A DNA stretch of 64,000 nt from Massiliimalia massiliensis. GTDB taxonomy: Bacteria; Bacillota; Clostridia; Oscillospirales; Ruminococcaceae. The stretch covers positions 682,001 to 746,000 of the forward strand of contig NZ_FUHT01000002.1 in assembly GCF_900155615.1 (NCBI RefSeq), in the 5' to 3' direction. The notes under the pieces are model-generated. The model worked only from the letters and a program-made list of their open reading frames with translations. It was not told the origin of the DNA and ran no database searches. The translations under genes and the position numbers were made by a program. Below, in pieces: positions 19,994-30,976 of this stretch. Position 1 is the stretch's first letter. Every line of letters starts with the position of its first letter.

Positions 19994-20024
19994 AAAAACG
20001 TGCCTGGAGAACCAGACACGTTTT
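19994..20024 (-). terminator. Terminator after jag
   Basis: On the minus strand, AAAACGTGTCTGG and CCAGGCACGTTTTT form a 12- to 13-bp stem with a TTCT loop and a T tract, between jag and mnmE. Confidence 0.85.
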
Positions 20025-20037
20025 CCGTATTGCTATT

Positions 20038-20883
20038 TTATAATTCAATCTTTGAATAAAGCTTTGCTTTCTTTTCCGCTTCGGAACGTTCTGCCTTCAG
20101 AATTTCTTCCATCGTTTTTTCCGGTTTGCGTCTCTGATAATTATTATTGCCGCCGCGGTTACGGTTTCCATGATAGCTGTTGTTTCCGCCACGGTTTCTA
20201 TTTGTTGAAATTACAACAACACGGCGATAAGGTTCTTCTCCCTTTGACTTTGAGGTAACACCGTCAATATCTGTCAAAACAGCATGGATAATCCGTCTTT
20301 CATATGGGTTCATTGGCTCTAACGTCTGGCTTCTTCCAGTGCGTTTTACCTTTACACTGATCTTCTTTGCCAGCTCTTTTAAGGCTTCTTCCCTTTTTTC
20401 GCGGTAATTGCCGCAGTCAAGAGTAATACGGAAATAGCTTCCCTCCACACGGTTGCAGACCAAAGAGGTCAAATATTGCAGGGCATCCAAGGTTTCCCCA
20501 TGCCGGCCGATCAGGATTCCGAGGTTTTCACCAACCAATGTTAAAATTGCGCTGTCCTCTTTCATTTCAACATCAATTGTCACATTCAAATCCATTTTTC
20601 CGAGCACGTCGGTCAGATAATGAACCGCCGCTTCTACCTTTGCCTCACGGTTATCCCCTTGGACGGATTTTTCTGTACCGGATTTTTCAACCTTTTGCTT
20701 TGCTGCGGATTCCTTTACAGTTACCTTAACCTGTGCCTCAGTTTTAATAATGCCAAACAGTGATTTTTTCGGCTGCTGCAATACTTCCACATTGCATTGC
20801 TCTTCTGTTACACCAAGCTGTTCACAAGCTTTTTGCATTGCTTCTTCCACTGTTTTACCCGATGTAATTAATTCCTTCATCAT
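20038..20883 (-). CDS. khpB: Jag/KhpB RNA-binding protein (Jag_N-KH-R3H)
   Basis: This 281-residue protein has an N-terminal Jag_N domain (KELITSGKTVEEAMQKACEQLG), a Lys/Glu-rich linker, a KH domain with the GxxG loop IGRHGETLDALQYL (about 133-146) and an R3H domain (MNPYERRIIHAVL). The tail is rich in Arg, Gly and Asn (repeats of NRGGNN). KhpB pairs with KhpA, binds many transcripts and influences cell elongation in streptococci. The gene follows yidC by 14 bases, the usual order. Two consecutive ATG codons make the exact start ambiguous by one residue. Confidence 0.92.
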   Translation of the reverse strand: MMKELITSGKTVEEAMQKACEQLGVTEEQCNVEVLQQPKKSLFGIIKTEAQVKVTVKESAAKQKVEKSGTEKSVQGDNREAKVEAAVHYLTDVLGKMDLNVTIDVEMKEDSAILTLVGENLGILIGRHGETLDALQYLTSLVCNRVEGSYFRITLDCGNYREKREEALKELAKKISVKVKRTGRSQTLEPMNPYERRIIHAVLTDIDGVTSKSKGEEPYRRVVVISTNRNRGGNNSYHGNRNRGGNNNYQRRKPEKTMEEILKAERSEAEKKAKLYSKIEL

Positions 20884-20897
20884 CAGTCCGACCTCCT

Positions 20898-21989
20898 TTA
20901 GTCGTTATAATCGTCGCCGTATTTTTCTGCCATCCGTTTTCTTGCCTCCGCAAGCTTCTGGCTGGCGCTCATCCCATCGTCCGGTTCTTCTGACGCATCA
21001 GATTTTTTCACCTTTTCCGGCGGCAGTCCCTGGCGGGTACGCTGCTCCGCTCTTGCTTCCTCCATCATCTTTTGATATTTGGATTTCGGCTTTTTCTTTT
21101 TCGCCGCCTGTTCCTTTTCAACGATTGCTTTCATTTTTTCCGGCGAATATACTTTATAAAGAATTGCATTGGTCACGATCATGCAGATGTTACCAATGGT
21201 CCAGTACAAGCCAAGCCCGATTGGGAAGCTGAATGCAACCCAGGTAGAGAAAATCGGCATGATAATCATCATACCCTTCATCATACCCATACCCTGTTGC
21301 TGCTGCATTCCTGTTTTCTTTTGGTTATGCAGGGTCATAAAGGACATCAGCAAGGAAGTGATACCGGAAAGAAGCGGAATAATAATGGTGACATTCCATC
21401 CAAAATCCGGTGTCGTTCCGAGGTTTAAGCCCATAAATGAAAAATTAAAGTCCTGAATTTTTGTAATCAGGTCTGCGCTGAATACATTATTAAACATGTC
21501 GGCAGACACTTCAAGCCCCTTTTGACTGATCGCGTTTCCCTGGATAATATTCATAATATCCAGCTCCGCCATGGAGGTCGCTTTATATCCAGCCTCTTTA
21601 AGCAGCTCCGTCGCCTGATTTACTAAATCGCTTGAAACACCCAGCAGGTGCTTCAGCGGCTTATAGACAACGTCAATCATCCCAAAAAGGACAACCATAT
21701 TGATTACCAGGGGAAGACAACTGCTCATCGGGTTATAACCCTCTTCTTCATAGAGCTTCATCGTTTCTTCCTGCAAACGCTGCTTATCATTTTTATACTG
21801 CTTCTGCAGCTTTTGAATTTTTGGCTGGAATACCTGCATTTTTGCAGTTGATTTCTGCTGCTTTACACTCAGCGGGAACATCAGCATACGAACCAGGATC
21901 GTGAAAATGATCAAGGTAAAGCCATAGTTCTGAATAAAATCATAGATGAATCTCATAATCCATCCAAGAGGGGTACCAAGAAATCCCAT
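20898..21989 (-). CDS. yidC: Membrane protein insertase YidC/OxaA
   Basis: YidC inserts and folds membrane proteins alone or with SecYEG. The 363-residue Gram-positive form has a first helix near 13-30, the cytoplasmic loop STAKMQVFQPKIQKLQKQYKNDKQRLQEETMKLY, a hydrophobic core with a Pro/Met-rich segment (GMGMMKGMMIIMPIF), and a Lys-rich tail. The substrate-contacting Arg of the hydrophilic groove is probably R29/R34. An unusually long extracytoplasmic segment (about 110-170) separates helices. It lies between yidD and jag. Confidence 0.93.
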   Translation of the reverse strand: MGFLGTPLGWIMRFIYDFIQNYGFTLIIFTILVRMLMFPLSVKQQKSTAKMQVFQPKIQKLQKQYKNDKQRLQEETMKLYEEEGYNPMSSCLPLVINMVVLFGMIDVVYKPLKHLLGVSSDLVNQATELLKEAGYKATSMAELDIMNIIQGNAISQKGLEVSADMFNNVFSADLITKIQDFNFSFMGLNLGTTPDFGWNVTIIIPLLSGITSLLMSFMTLHNQKKTGMQQQQGMGMMKGMMIIMPIFSTWVAFSFPIGLGLYWTIGNICMIVTNAILYKVYSPEKMKAIVEKEQAAKKKKPKSKYQKMMEEARAEQRTRQGLPPEKVKKSDASEEPDDGMSASQKLAEARKRMAEKYGDDYND

Positions 21990-22030
21990 TTTATACCTCC
22001 AAATTTTAATTTATCGTAAAGATCAGAATC

Positions 22031-22288
22031 TTATGTTTCCGGCTTCTGATGATTATTTTTCTTAGAAAGCCGGAAGTGTTCCGGAACATAATCAATCCCG
22101 CCTACATTCCATGGGTTGCAGCGCAATACTCTCCAAACAACCAAAATAAGACCCTTCACCGCGCCGTGCCGCCTCAACGCTTCAACCGCATATTGGGAAC
22201 AGGTTGGATAAAACCGGCAGGAGGGCGGCTTTAAACCGGACAGAACCTTTTGATAAAAGCGTACCATCCAAATCATCAAGTGCTTCAT
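22031..22288 (-). CDS. yidD: Membrane protein insertion efficiency factor YidD
   Basis: This 85-residue protein has the family signature FYQKVLSGLKPPSCRFYPTC followed by SQYAVEALRRHGAVKG and, later, WRVLRCNPWNVGGID. YidD is a small amphipathic factor that aids YidC-dependent insertion. It overlaps the 3' end of rnpA by four bases. Confidence 0.95.
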   Translation of the reverse strand: MKHLMIWMVRFYQKVLSGLKPPSCRFYPTCSQYAVEALRRHGAVKGLILVVWRVLRCNPWNVGGIDYVPEHFRLSKKNNHQKPET

Positions 22289-22677
22289 GACTGCTTGTTT
22301 CCTTTGCCCGGCATTCTTTTTTTCTGGGAGCTTGTCCCTTTTTGCGCCAACAGAAGCTGGATCTGTTTTTTCATGATCTTTTCCAGCTCATTTGACTTTA
22401 CAAAGGGTGTTTGCTCCCTTGCAACAAATACAATGTCATAGCTGCCGTCGAATGGAATCTGATCTCTGCAATTTAAATAAGCCGCACGGATCACCCTTCT
22501 CGCACGGTTGCGAAGATGTGCCTTTCCGATTTTTTTTCCGGTAGTAATTCCAACTCTCTGAGAGGAAGCCCTGTTTTTAATCAGATAGGTCACCAGATAC
22601 GGATGTGCCTTAAATTTACCCTGAAAATAAGCACGTTTAAATTCTTTATTCAGCTTGATACTGACAAGGTTTTTCAT
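22285..22677 (-). CDS. rnpA: Ribonuclease P protein component
   Basis: RnpA is the protein subunit of RNase P, which trims the 5' leader of tRNA precursors. The 130-residue protein is basic. The signature region RNRARRVIRAAY is near residues 59-70, and a Phe/Tyr-rich N-terminal strand region (LNKEFKRAYFQGK) precedes it. I chose the ATG at 22677, which gives the usual start; an in-frame ATG eight codons earlier is unlikely. Confidence 0.94.
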   Translation of the reverse strand: MKNLVSIKLNKEFKRAYFQGKFKAHPYLVTYLIKNRASSQRVGITTGKKIGKAHLRNRARRVIRAAYLNCRDQIPFDGSYDIVFVAREQTPFVKSNELEKIMKKQIQLLLAQKGTSSQKKRMPGKGNKQS

Positions 22678-22780
22678 GCGGACTATTTCCCTAAAATACA
22701 AAAATTGACCACAACTGGAAAACCGATCCCTATCGGCTCACTCAATCAGTGGTCATATCAGTGGTTATGAAAATGTATAT

Positions 22781-22806
22781 CAGACCACATCAAAAAATGT
22801 GGTCTG
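22781..22806. terminator. Hairpin between rpmH and rnpA
   Basis: The stem CAGACCACAT/ATGTGGTCTG has a six-base loop (CAAAAA) and lies just after the rpmH stop. On the minus strand there is no T tract after it, so it may be an attenuator or processing site that leaves more rpmH than rnpA message, not a full stop. This is inference. Confidence 0.5.
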
Positions 22807-22812
22807 AAAAAA

Positions 22813-22947
22813 TTAGTAAGTCAACTGTTTTCTACCTTTAGCGCGTCTTTTCGCTAAAATTTTTCTTCCGTTGGAAGTTGCCATTCTTTTACGGAAACCG
22901 TGTTCTTTTTTTCTGTGAATTTTTTTAGGCTGATAGGTTCTTTTCAT
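22813..22947 (-). CDS. rpmH: Large ribosomal subunit protein bL34
   Basis: A 44-residue, very basic protein starting [21 protein letters not shown], the invariant L34 signature. The start follows GAGAGGAGG. It is the first gene of the leftward origin operon, driven by a consensus promoter (23073-23102). Confidence 0.97.
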   Translation of the reverse strand: MKRTYQPKKIHRKKEHGFRKRMATSNGRKILAKRRAKGRKQLTY

Positions 22948-23072
22948 TTTCTTTCCTCCTCTCAAAAGAGAAAATTTGCTATTTTCTTAGATTTTTGAGC
23001 TTGCCTTTATACCAAAAGTAATATTTATTTCAAATACTACACACATCAACAGACAAAACCCTGCAAGGTAGT

Positions 23073-23102
23073 ATTATATATGAAAAGGAGGCGTTTTGTC
23101 AA
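23073..23102 (-). promoter_or_regulatory. Consensus promoter of the rpmH-rnpA operon
   Basis: On the minus strand a perfect TTGACA (23097-23102) and a perfect TATAAT (23073-23078) are 18 bp apart. A weaker TTGAAA/TATAAA pair lies closer to rpmH. Confidence 0.8.
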
Positions 23103-23267
23103 GCCTATTTTTCAAAAAAATAAAAACTAACTGCTTTTTATCAAAGCCAAAAAGGAAAAATATTGAAATTTTCTTTCATTATATAATATAGTTCTTTTCA
23201 CGTGATTCAATTTTTCAAATGAATTATTCTATTTTTTTATCAAATCTGCGATAATTGGCAATATCGC

Positions 23268-23296
23268 TTGAAAAAAGAGCAAAATTTTGCTATAAT
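23268..23296 (+). promoter_or_regulatory. Promoter of dnaA
   Basis: TTGAAA (23268-23273) and TATAAT (23291-23296) are 17 bp apart, and TG one base before the -10 makes an extended -10. The DnaA-box-like sites lie downstream in the 5' leader, which suits autoregulation. Confidence 0.7.
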
Positions 23297-23463
23297 TTAT
23301 TCTTAGATAAGTTTAATGAAATATTGTAATTCGGTTGAAAAAAGGTTGCTTTTTAGATAAAAATCAATCTTTCTTTTTTCATCGTCTTTTTTTATTTTAA
23401 ACCTTTTTCAACTGATTTTCCACAGCTTTTTTACTTACTCATAAACACAGGAGGTTTTTTAAC

Positions 23464-24870
23464 ATGGAATCTTTTTCCGAGGTGTTGAATCTTGTAAAAG
23501 ATAGCCTGAAATCTGACATCAGCGATGTTGCATATAAATGTTGGATTGCCCCGATTGAAGCAGTTAAGCTTGAAGGAAACAATGCCCATATTTGTGTTGC
23601 AAATCCTTTTCATAAAGATATTCTGGAAAATCAATATAAAAATAAACTGGAAAAGGGTTTTGCTGAAATTCTCGGTTTTCCGGTTAGTATTGTCATCCAA
23701 ACCACGGAATCAGTCCAGGCAGAACCCCTGAAATCGGAAAGCCCTTCTGTCCTGATGGATGAGAACCGGGACAGTGAGGAGCTGGAAAGCTATAATAAAG
23801 CGCTCGATTATATGGAGAATCAGCAGAACAAGCTCAATGAATCCCTGAAAAACGGAAATTATGAGTATACCTTTGATACCTTCATTGTCGGCAGCTCCAA
23901 CAACTTCGCCTATGCCGCGTGCAAAGCGGTCGCTCAAAAAAATTCCACAGCCTATAACCCGTTATTTATTCACGGACCCTCCGGCCTCGGAAAAACACAT
24001 CTGCTCCATGCTATAAAATTTGAATTCGCCAAAAACAACCCGAATGCAAATATTATCTATGTCAGCAGCGAAACCTTCACCAACGAGCTGATTAATGCAA
24101 TCCAGAAGCAGACAATCGGGGAATTTCGAAACAAATACCGGAAAGCGGACATTCTTCTGATAGACGATATCCAGTTTATTGCTGGGAAAGAGAGTACACA
24201 GGAAGAATTCTTCCATACCTTCAATGAGCTGCATCAGATCGGAAAGCAGATTGTCCTGACCTCCGACCGTCCGCCGAAGGACATTAAAACACTGGAAGAC
24301 CGATTAAAAACCCGGTTTGAATGGGGTTTGCTGACTGATATCGGCCTGCCGGATTTTGAAACCAGAATTGCGATTATCAAACGAAAAGCGGATCTGTTAA
24401 ATCTGACCATTCCAGATGATGTTGCACAGTTTATTGCCAGCAAGCTGAAAAATAATATCCGTCAGCTTGAAGGTGCGGTGAAAAAGATCAAAGCATATAA
24501 ATATTATGCCGGCTCCAATCCTTCTATGAGCGTCGCACAAACTGTTATTAAGGAAATTCTAAACGATAATCAACCCGCCCCGATTACCGTTGAAAAGATT
24601 ATAGAGGAAGTAGCAAAAACCTACTCCGTAACTCCAGAGGATATCCGTTCTAACAAGCGGACAGCCCCTCTCCCGCTTGCGAGACAGGTATCGATCTATG
24701 TAGTCAGGGAGATTACCCAGATGACCCAGGCGGCAATTGGGGACGAATTCGGCGGCCGCGACCACGCGACCATTGTTTACTCAATTCAAAAGGTTCAAAA
24801 AATTATTGAAAAAGACTCTCATACCAAAGCAATTGTAGACGATATTATCAAAAATATACGGGATAAATAA
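23464..24870 (+). CDS. dnaA: Chromosomal replication initiator protein DnaA
   Basis: DnaA binds DnaA boxes and, as an ATP filament, opens the origin. The 468-residue protein has the N-terminal DnaB/loader-binding domain (1-80), a linker (80-135), an AAA+ core with Walker A GPSGLGKT at 171-178 and Walker B LLIDDIQF, and the C-terminal DNA-binding domain with the signature GGRDHATIVYSIQK. The start follows AGGAGG. It marks the right arm of the origin. Confidence 0.98.
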   Translation: MESFSEVLNLVKDSLKSDISDVAYKCWIAPIEAVKLEGNNAHICVANPFHKDILENQYKNKLEKGFAEILGFPVSIVIQTTESVQAEPLKSESPSVLMDENRDSEELESYNKALDYMENQQNKLNESLKNGNYEYTFDTFIVGSSNNFAYAACKAVAQKNSTAYNPLFIHGPSGLGKTHLLHAIKFEFAKNNPNANIIYVSSETFTNELINAIQKQTIGEFRNKYRKADILLIDDIQFIAGKESTQEEFFHTFNELHQIGKQIVLTSDRPPKDIKTLEDRLKTRFEWGLLTDIGLPDFETRIAIIKRKADLLNLTIPDDVAQFIASKLKNNIRQLEGAVKKIKAYKYYAGSNPSMSVAQTVIKEILNDNQPAPITVEKIIEEVAKTYSVTPEDIRSNKRTAPLPLARQVSIYVVREITQMTQAAIGDEFGGRDHATIVYSIQKVQKIIEKDSHTKAIVDDIIKNIRDK

Positions 24871-25287
24871 TTTTATACTGATTGTTGAAAAGACTGTTGA
24901 AAATGTTTAATGTATTTTTTTGCAAATTTTTCATTCTCTCTTTGATAAAATGATTTTAACAAAATATCATTCTAACTCTTCAACAGAAATAAACCAGTTA
25001 AAAAACATAAGCAATTTTTCCACTATTTTCTTTACATTTCTTCTACATCTTCTCCACTGCTCTTTACTTTTTTACAATCAACAGGTTTTTCTTTTAATAT
25101 TATAAACTGGTTTTCCGCTCTTCTTCACCAAACAAAAATCCCGTTAAGTGGCATGAATTCTTCATCTTTTGAAGTTTTCCTCTTTTCCACTGTCCCTACT
25201 ACTATTACTTTATTTATTATTTATATTATATATTTATATAATATCTTAGATTTTTAAAAATACACCTGAAAAGAAAGGATGTTACAG
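24871..25287. other. dnaA-dnaN intergenic region, second oriC lobe
   Basis: This 417-bp gap without a gene holds two tandem TGTTGAAAA nonamers (24883-24891 and 24895-24903, spaced one helical turn plus), TCTTCAACA (24977-24985), and two TTTTCCACT (25016-25024 and 25183-25191). It ends in a run of almost pure A/T (about 25195-25255) that would serve as a DNA unwinding element. The arrangement matches the second origin lobe seen in Bacillus. Confidence 0.7.
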
Positions 25288-26409
25288 ATGAAATTTAGCT
25301 GCGATAAATCCCTGCTTTGTGAAACAATCAATAATGTTTCCCTGGCAGTTGCTTCGAAATCGAGCATTATTTCCCTGGAGGGAATCCTGATGCATTGTGA
25401 AAGCAATAGCCTAACCTTAACTGGTTTTAATCTGGAGCTCGGCATTATTAAAACAATTCCGGTTCATTCGGAGGAGGACGGAGAAATTGTATTAACCGCT
25501 TCCCTCCTTTCCAATATCGTCAATAAGATGCCGGACGGACAGATCAGCTTTGACTCAAACGAAAAAATGCTAACTGTCATCCGTTGCAATGATGCAGAAT
25601 TTACCATTCTTGGCCTTTCTTCTGAGGACTATCCTGAAATCCCGGTCATCAATGATGACCGAAGCTTTTCGATTTCCCAGGAAATTTTTAAAAGCGTGGT
25701 CGGCCAAACTCTGTTTGCGGTTGCGCAAACCAATCAAAATCCGATCTATACCGGGAGCCTGTTTGACATTGACAATAACCAGTTAACCGTTGTCGCTGTG
25801 GACGGCTGCCGCTTAGCCATCCGAAAGGAATTATTGGAGCTATCCTCAGAAGAACAATTCCATTTTATCGTTCCGGGGAAAACGCTGTCAGAAATCATGA
25901 AGCTGCTTGCAAAGCTCTCCAATGAGGGAGAAGAAGAGGAACCTATGATTTCCATGCGGGTTTCCAACCGCCATATTATCTTTGAATTGGCTGGATACAG
26001 CATTATTTCCAGATTGCTGGAGGGTGAATTCCTTGACTATAAGAGCGCGATTCCAAACGGCGTCAAAACAAAGGTTGTGGTGAATACCCGTGAATTTATC
26101 AACAGTATTAACCGCGCGTCTATTATCATCAATGAACGCGCGCAGAGCCCGATTAAATGCGAAATCGGCGGTAATATTATCCGCCTGAATTGTGAATCAA
26201 CCCTAGGAAAGGTACAGGATTCCTTCGAAGCGCAGGTGGAAGGCAACGATGTGAAAATCGGGTTTAACAATAAATTTATGTATGACGCGCTGCGTGCAAG
26301 CGAATCAGATACTGTACTGATTGAAATCAATGAGCCATATTCGCCGATGAAGGTAATGCCAATGGACGGGGACAGTTTCCTGTTCCTCGTTATGCCGATC
26401 CGTCTGTAA
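25288..26409 (+). CDS. dnaN: DNA polymerase III subunit beta (sliding clamp)
   Basis: This ring-shaped processivity clamp has 373 residues. It starts [25 protein letters not shown] and ends [11 protein letters not shown], both typical of the clamp, with three repeated clamp domains between. I chose the ATG at 25288, eight bases after AAGAAAGGA; an earlier in-frame ATG overlaps that ribosome-binding site. Confidence 0.97.
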   Translation: MKFSCDKSLLCETINNVSLAVASKSSIISLEGILMHCESNSLTLTGFNLELGIIKTIPVHSEEDGEIVLTASLLSNIVNKMPDGQISFDSNEKMLTVIRCNDAEFTILGLSSEDYPEIPVINDDRSFSISQEIFKSVVGQTLFAVAQTNQNPIYTGSLFDIDNNQLTVVAVDGCRLAIRKELLELSSEEQFHFIVPGKTLSEIMKLLAKLSNEGEEEEPMISMRVSNRHIIFELAGYSIISRLLEGEFLDYKSAIPNGVKTKVVVNTREFINSINRASIIINERAQSPIKCEIGGNIIRLNCESTLGKVQDSFEAQVEGNDVKIGFNNKFMYDALRASESDTVLIEINEPYSPMKVMPMDGDSFLFLVMPIRL

Positions 26410-26419
26410 GGAGAATGGA

Positions 26420-26635
26420 ATGATCAAAAAGAAGATCCTGATCCGCACTGAGTTTATTAAATTGGATCAATTTTTAAAGTTTGCCGGGATTGCTGAAACA
26501 GGGGGCCATTCAAAGGAAATTATTGCCGAGGGCGTGGTTTCTGTGAACGGAGAGGTTTGTTTCCAGCGCGGGAAAAAATTATTTCCCGGAGACGTGGTTC
26601 ATCTGGATGAATATGAATTGACAGTTGTTTCATAA
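26420..26635 (+). CDS. rlbA: S4-domain RNA-binding protein YaaA/RlbA
   Basis: This 71-residue protein is a single S4-like RNA-binding fold ([40 protein letters not shown]). It sits in its invariant place between dnaN and recF, ten bases after dnaN. Bacillus YaaA has been linked to 50S ribosome assembly. Its 3' end carries the AGGAG that serves recF. Confidence 0.92.
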   Translation: MIKKKILIRTEFIKLDQFLKFAGIAETGGHSKEIIAEGVVSVNGEVCFQRGKKLFPGDVVHLDEYELTVVS

Positions 26636-26651
26636 AACAGGAGTTGTTTTC

Positions 26652-27785
26652 TTGATAGTCAATAAACTAACGCTCAAAAACTATAGAAATCTGAAAGAGG
26701 CACAGATTGAACCCTGTAAAACGGTAAACATCATTTATGGCGACAACGCACAGGGTAAAACGAACCTGATTGAAGCAATTTGGCTTTTTACCGGAAACAA
26801 TAGTTTTCGGGCGGGAAAGCTGAACGAAATGATCCAGTTTAGAGAATCCTTTTGTGAGCTTTCCATTAAGTTTGAAGATTCAAAGCGGGAGCAGGAAGCA
26901 AAAATTAAAATTTCCGGAAAGAAAGAATTTTTGTTAAATCAAGTTCCACTGAAAAAAGCAGGCGAGATGACAGGGCATTTCTTTTCCGTTATCTTTTCCC
27001 CTGCCGATTTAAATTTAGCGGATGGTTCTCCAAAAAACCGGAGAAGGTTTTTAGACTTGGCAATCAGTCAGCTAACTCCGCAGTATTCCGGATATCTGGA
27101 GCAATATGAACGGGTGCTGGAGCAGAGAAACGCTCTTTTAAAGGATTTGTACCGTTTTCCTGCTTTAAGGGATACCATTGAAGTCTGGGATTTGCAGCTT
27201 GCAAAGCTGGGAACAATCCTTTCTATTTACCGCAACGATTATATTGAAAAATTATCCGTCCTGGTGAAGAAGATTTATTTTGGATTGTCCTCAGAGTCAG
27301 AGCAGTTTTCGGTCAAATACCGGTCGTCTGTCTTTGACGAAATCGAGAAAGTAAAACAATATAACGATCAGTTTATCAACCATTACTTTGACCTGCTGAA
27401 GCAGAATTTAGAGCAGGATGTTAAATACGGCTTTACCTCTGCCGGAATTCACCGGGATGATTTGGAGCTTTTCATCAACGGTCTTCCCGTAAAGGTTTAC
27501 GGTTCCAGAGGTCAGGTCAGAAGCAGTGTGCTTGCCTTAAAGCTGGGAGAAGCGGAACTGTTAAAAAGAGTGACAGGGGAAAATCCCATTATGCTGTTGG
27601 ACGACGTAATGAGCGAGCTGGATAACAAGAGACAGGATTATATTTTAAATCATGTTAAGGATAAACAGGTTTTTATTACCTGCTGTGATATCTTTAATAC
27701 CGTTTCTTTGCAGGAAGGAAAAATCTTTCATGTAGAGAATGGAAATATTCTTTCTGAGCAGTATCAGCAGAAGGAAAAGGACTAA
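26652..27785 (+). CDS. recF: DNA replication and repair protein RecF
   Basis: RecF is an SMC-like ATPase that loads RecA at gaps with RecO and RecR. The protein shows Walker A YGDNAQGKTNLIEAI near residues 29-43, the signature GSRGQVRSSVLALKLGEAE and Walker B MLLDDVMSELD. I chose the TTG at 26652, eight bases after AGGAG, giving 377 residues; the frame stays open to another TTG at 26625 inside rlbA, which has no ribosome-binding site. Confidence 0.94.
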   Translation: MIVNKLTLKNYRNLKEAQIEPCKTVNIIYGDNAQGKTNLIEAIWLFTGNNSFRAGKLNEMIQFRESFCELSIKFEDSKREQEAKIKISGKKEFLLNQVPLKKAGEMTGHFFSVIFSPADLNLADGSPKNRRRFLDLAISQLTPQYSGYLEQYERVLEQRNALLKDLYRFPALRDTIEVWDLQLAKLGTILSIYRNDYIEKLSVLVKKIYFGLSSESEQFSVKYRSSVFDEIEKVKQYNDQFINHYFDLLKQNLEQDVKYGFTSAGIHRDDLELFINGLPVKVYGSRGQVRSSVLALKLGEAELLKRVTGENPIMLLDDVMSELDNKRQDYILNHVKDKQVFITCCDIFNTVSLQEGKIFHVENGNILSEQYQQKEKD

Positions 27786-27883
27786 ATGATAAAAATTAAG
27801 CAGGAAGCTTTGAAAAATTAAATCGATCAGTGTTTCTGTGAGACGGAACATGATGGAAGGCGAAGAAAGGAATGATAAATGAA

Positions 27884-28132
27884 ATGTATCTTCACCTTGG
27901 AAATGATACGGTTATACGGATGGATGAAATCGTAGGAATTTTTGATATTGAGAATGCTTCCCTTTCAAAATACACGAAGTATTTTTTAGGACAGTCCACC
28001 AAACGGGACGAGGTTTTTAACGTGTCCTATGAAATGCCGAAATCTTTTATTGTCTGCCAAAGTCATGGAAAAGCTACTGTTTATATATCGCAAATATCGC
28101 CGCAGACATTATTAAAGAGGGCAAAAAAATAA
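27884..28132 (+). CDS. remB: Extracellular matrix regulator RemB (DUF370)
   Basis: This short protein (82 residues from MYLHLGNDTVIRMDEIVGIFDIEN) belongs to the RemA/RemB family (DUF370). RemA binds DNA and activates matrix operons in Bacillus; RemB, the yaaB product, sits as here between recF and gyrB. I prefer the ATG at 27884, the conserved family start, over one four codons earlier that overlaps the ribosome-binding site. Its presence beside a large exopolysaccharide locus is suggestive, but remB is widespread in this position. Confidence 0.9.
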   Translation: MYLHLGNDTVIRMDEIVGIFDIENASLSKYTKYFLGQSTKRDEVFNVSYEMPKSFIVCQSHGKATVYISQISPQTLLKRAKK

Positions 28133-28164
28133 CTTAAGTTGTTCATTCTTTCAATGGTCTTTAG

Positions 28165-30111
<1,947 letters not shown>

Positions 30112-30134
30112 GAGGTTTGAAGGAAAGGAATCTT

Positions 30135-30857
30135 ATGGAACAAGAAAAAAATATTTCTATGGAAGAAGAAAAGCTTAATCAGCCGGAACAATTAGAGCAA
30201 TCAGATCAGCCGGAACAGGAGGTAAGCAATCAAGGCTTGCTTACTGATGCCTATACAGGAGTAACGCCGATCATTGCAAGCGAAGATCAAAGGGAAGCTG
30301 TGCAGGGAGAAGAAGGAATCCGGATTCAATATGGTTTTTATGCGGATGAAATCAAAACCGCGCTGAAAATTTTTCAACGAGAGATGCTCTATAAAAAATA
30401 TGCAATCTATAGTTTAATTCTGGGCGTTATTTTTCTGATTTACCTTGTATCGACGATTAATTCCCAGGGAAGCAAATTTAATCTGTTTATGACAGTAATT
30501 TCCTTAACTGTGTTGCTGTTTATCTGGTATTTTCCGTTGAATCATATCAGGCAGATTGTAAAAACAGTATCCCAAATGGAATATAAAGAAGAATTTATAC
30601 TTACTGTATATAATTCTGGAATCGACGTGGGTGAAGATGAAAAAAGCATTCTTTATCTCTATCAGGAGGCACCGATTCGAATTTGGGAAACAGATGAGCT
30701 TTTTATTATTGGATATGATAAGGTGCGGGTTTTTGTGATTCCCAAGCGCTGCTGTGAGGGAAAGGAAGCGCTGATTTCAGAAAAGCTGAAAAACGGTGCG
30801 GGCGAAAAATATAAGCGTCTGGCAGAGAATAAAAAGGAAAGCGGATCAAAGCAATGA
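30135..30857 (+). CDS. YcxB-family membrane protein between gyrB and gyrA
   Basis: A 240-residue protein with a Glu/Gln-rich N-terminal stretch (about 1-60), then two close hydrophobic helices (about 95-140) flanked by soluble parts ending VFVIPKRCCEGKEALI. This matches YcxB-like proteins, whose function is unknown. The start at 30135 follows AGGAAAGGAA. It sits between gyrB and gyrA on the same strand, an insertion into an otherwise very conserved pair, and is likely co-transcribed. Confidence 0.78.
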   Translation: MEQEKNISMEEEKLNQPEQLEQSDQPEQEVSNQGLLTDAYTGVTPIIASEDQREAVQGEEGIRIQYGFYADEIKTALKIFQREMLYKKYAIYSLILGVIFLIYLVSTINSQGSKFNLFMTVISLTVLLFIWYFPLNHIRQIVKTVSQMEYKEEFILTVYNSGIDVGEDEKSILYLYQEAPIRIWETDELFIIGYDKVRVFVIPKRCCEGKEALISEKLKNGAGEKYKRLAENKKESGSKQ

Positions 30858-30976
30858 TTCTGTTTTTCTTGAAGAGATAGAACGTTTGAAAGACTTATTT
30901 TTCAAACACGGCATTGGCAAAAGCTCTGTCAAGGATAGAGGGACTGCTAACTGCCGAAGAAAGGAAAGGTCTTAAA

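Larger units (their letters stand above)
22948..23463. other. rpmH-dnaA intergenic region, part of oriC
   Basis: This very AT-rich 516-bp gap is where leftward and rightward gene sets diverge. It holds the rpmH promoter, the dnaA promoter, and DnaA-box-like nonamers clustered near dnaA: GGTTGAAAA (23333-23341), TTTTCAACT (23405-23413) and TTTTCCACA (23416-23424, one mismatch from TTATCCACA). A degenerate parS-like TTTTCACGTGA lies at 23195-23205. The paired gap between dnaA and dnaN has more boxes, so the origin is probably bipartite. Confidence 0.75.

Noticed and set aside
23194-23209. A third parS in the dnaA upstream region
   Set aside because: Only the central TTTTCACGTGA matches; four of sixteen positions differ, so it falls below what ParB usually binds.
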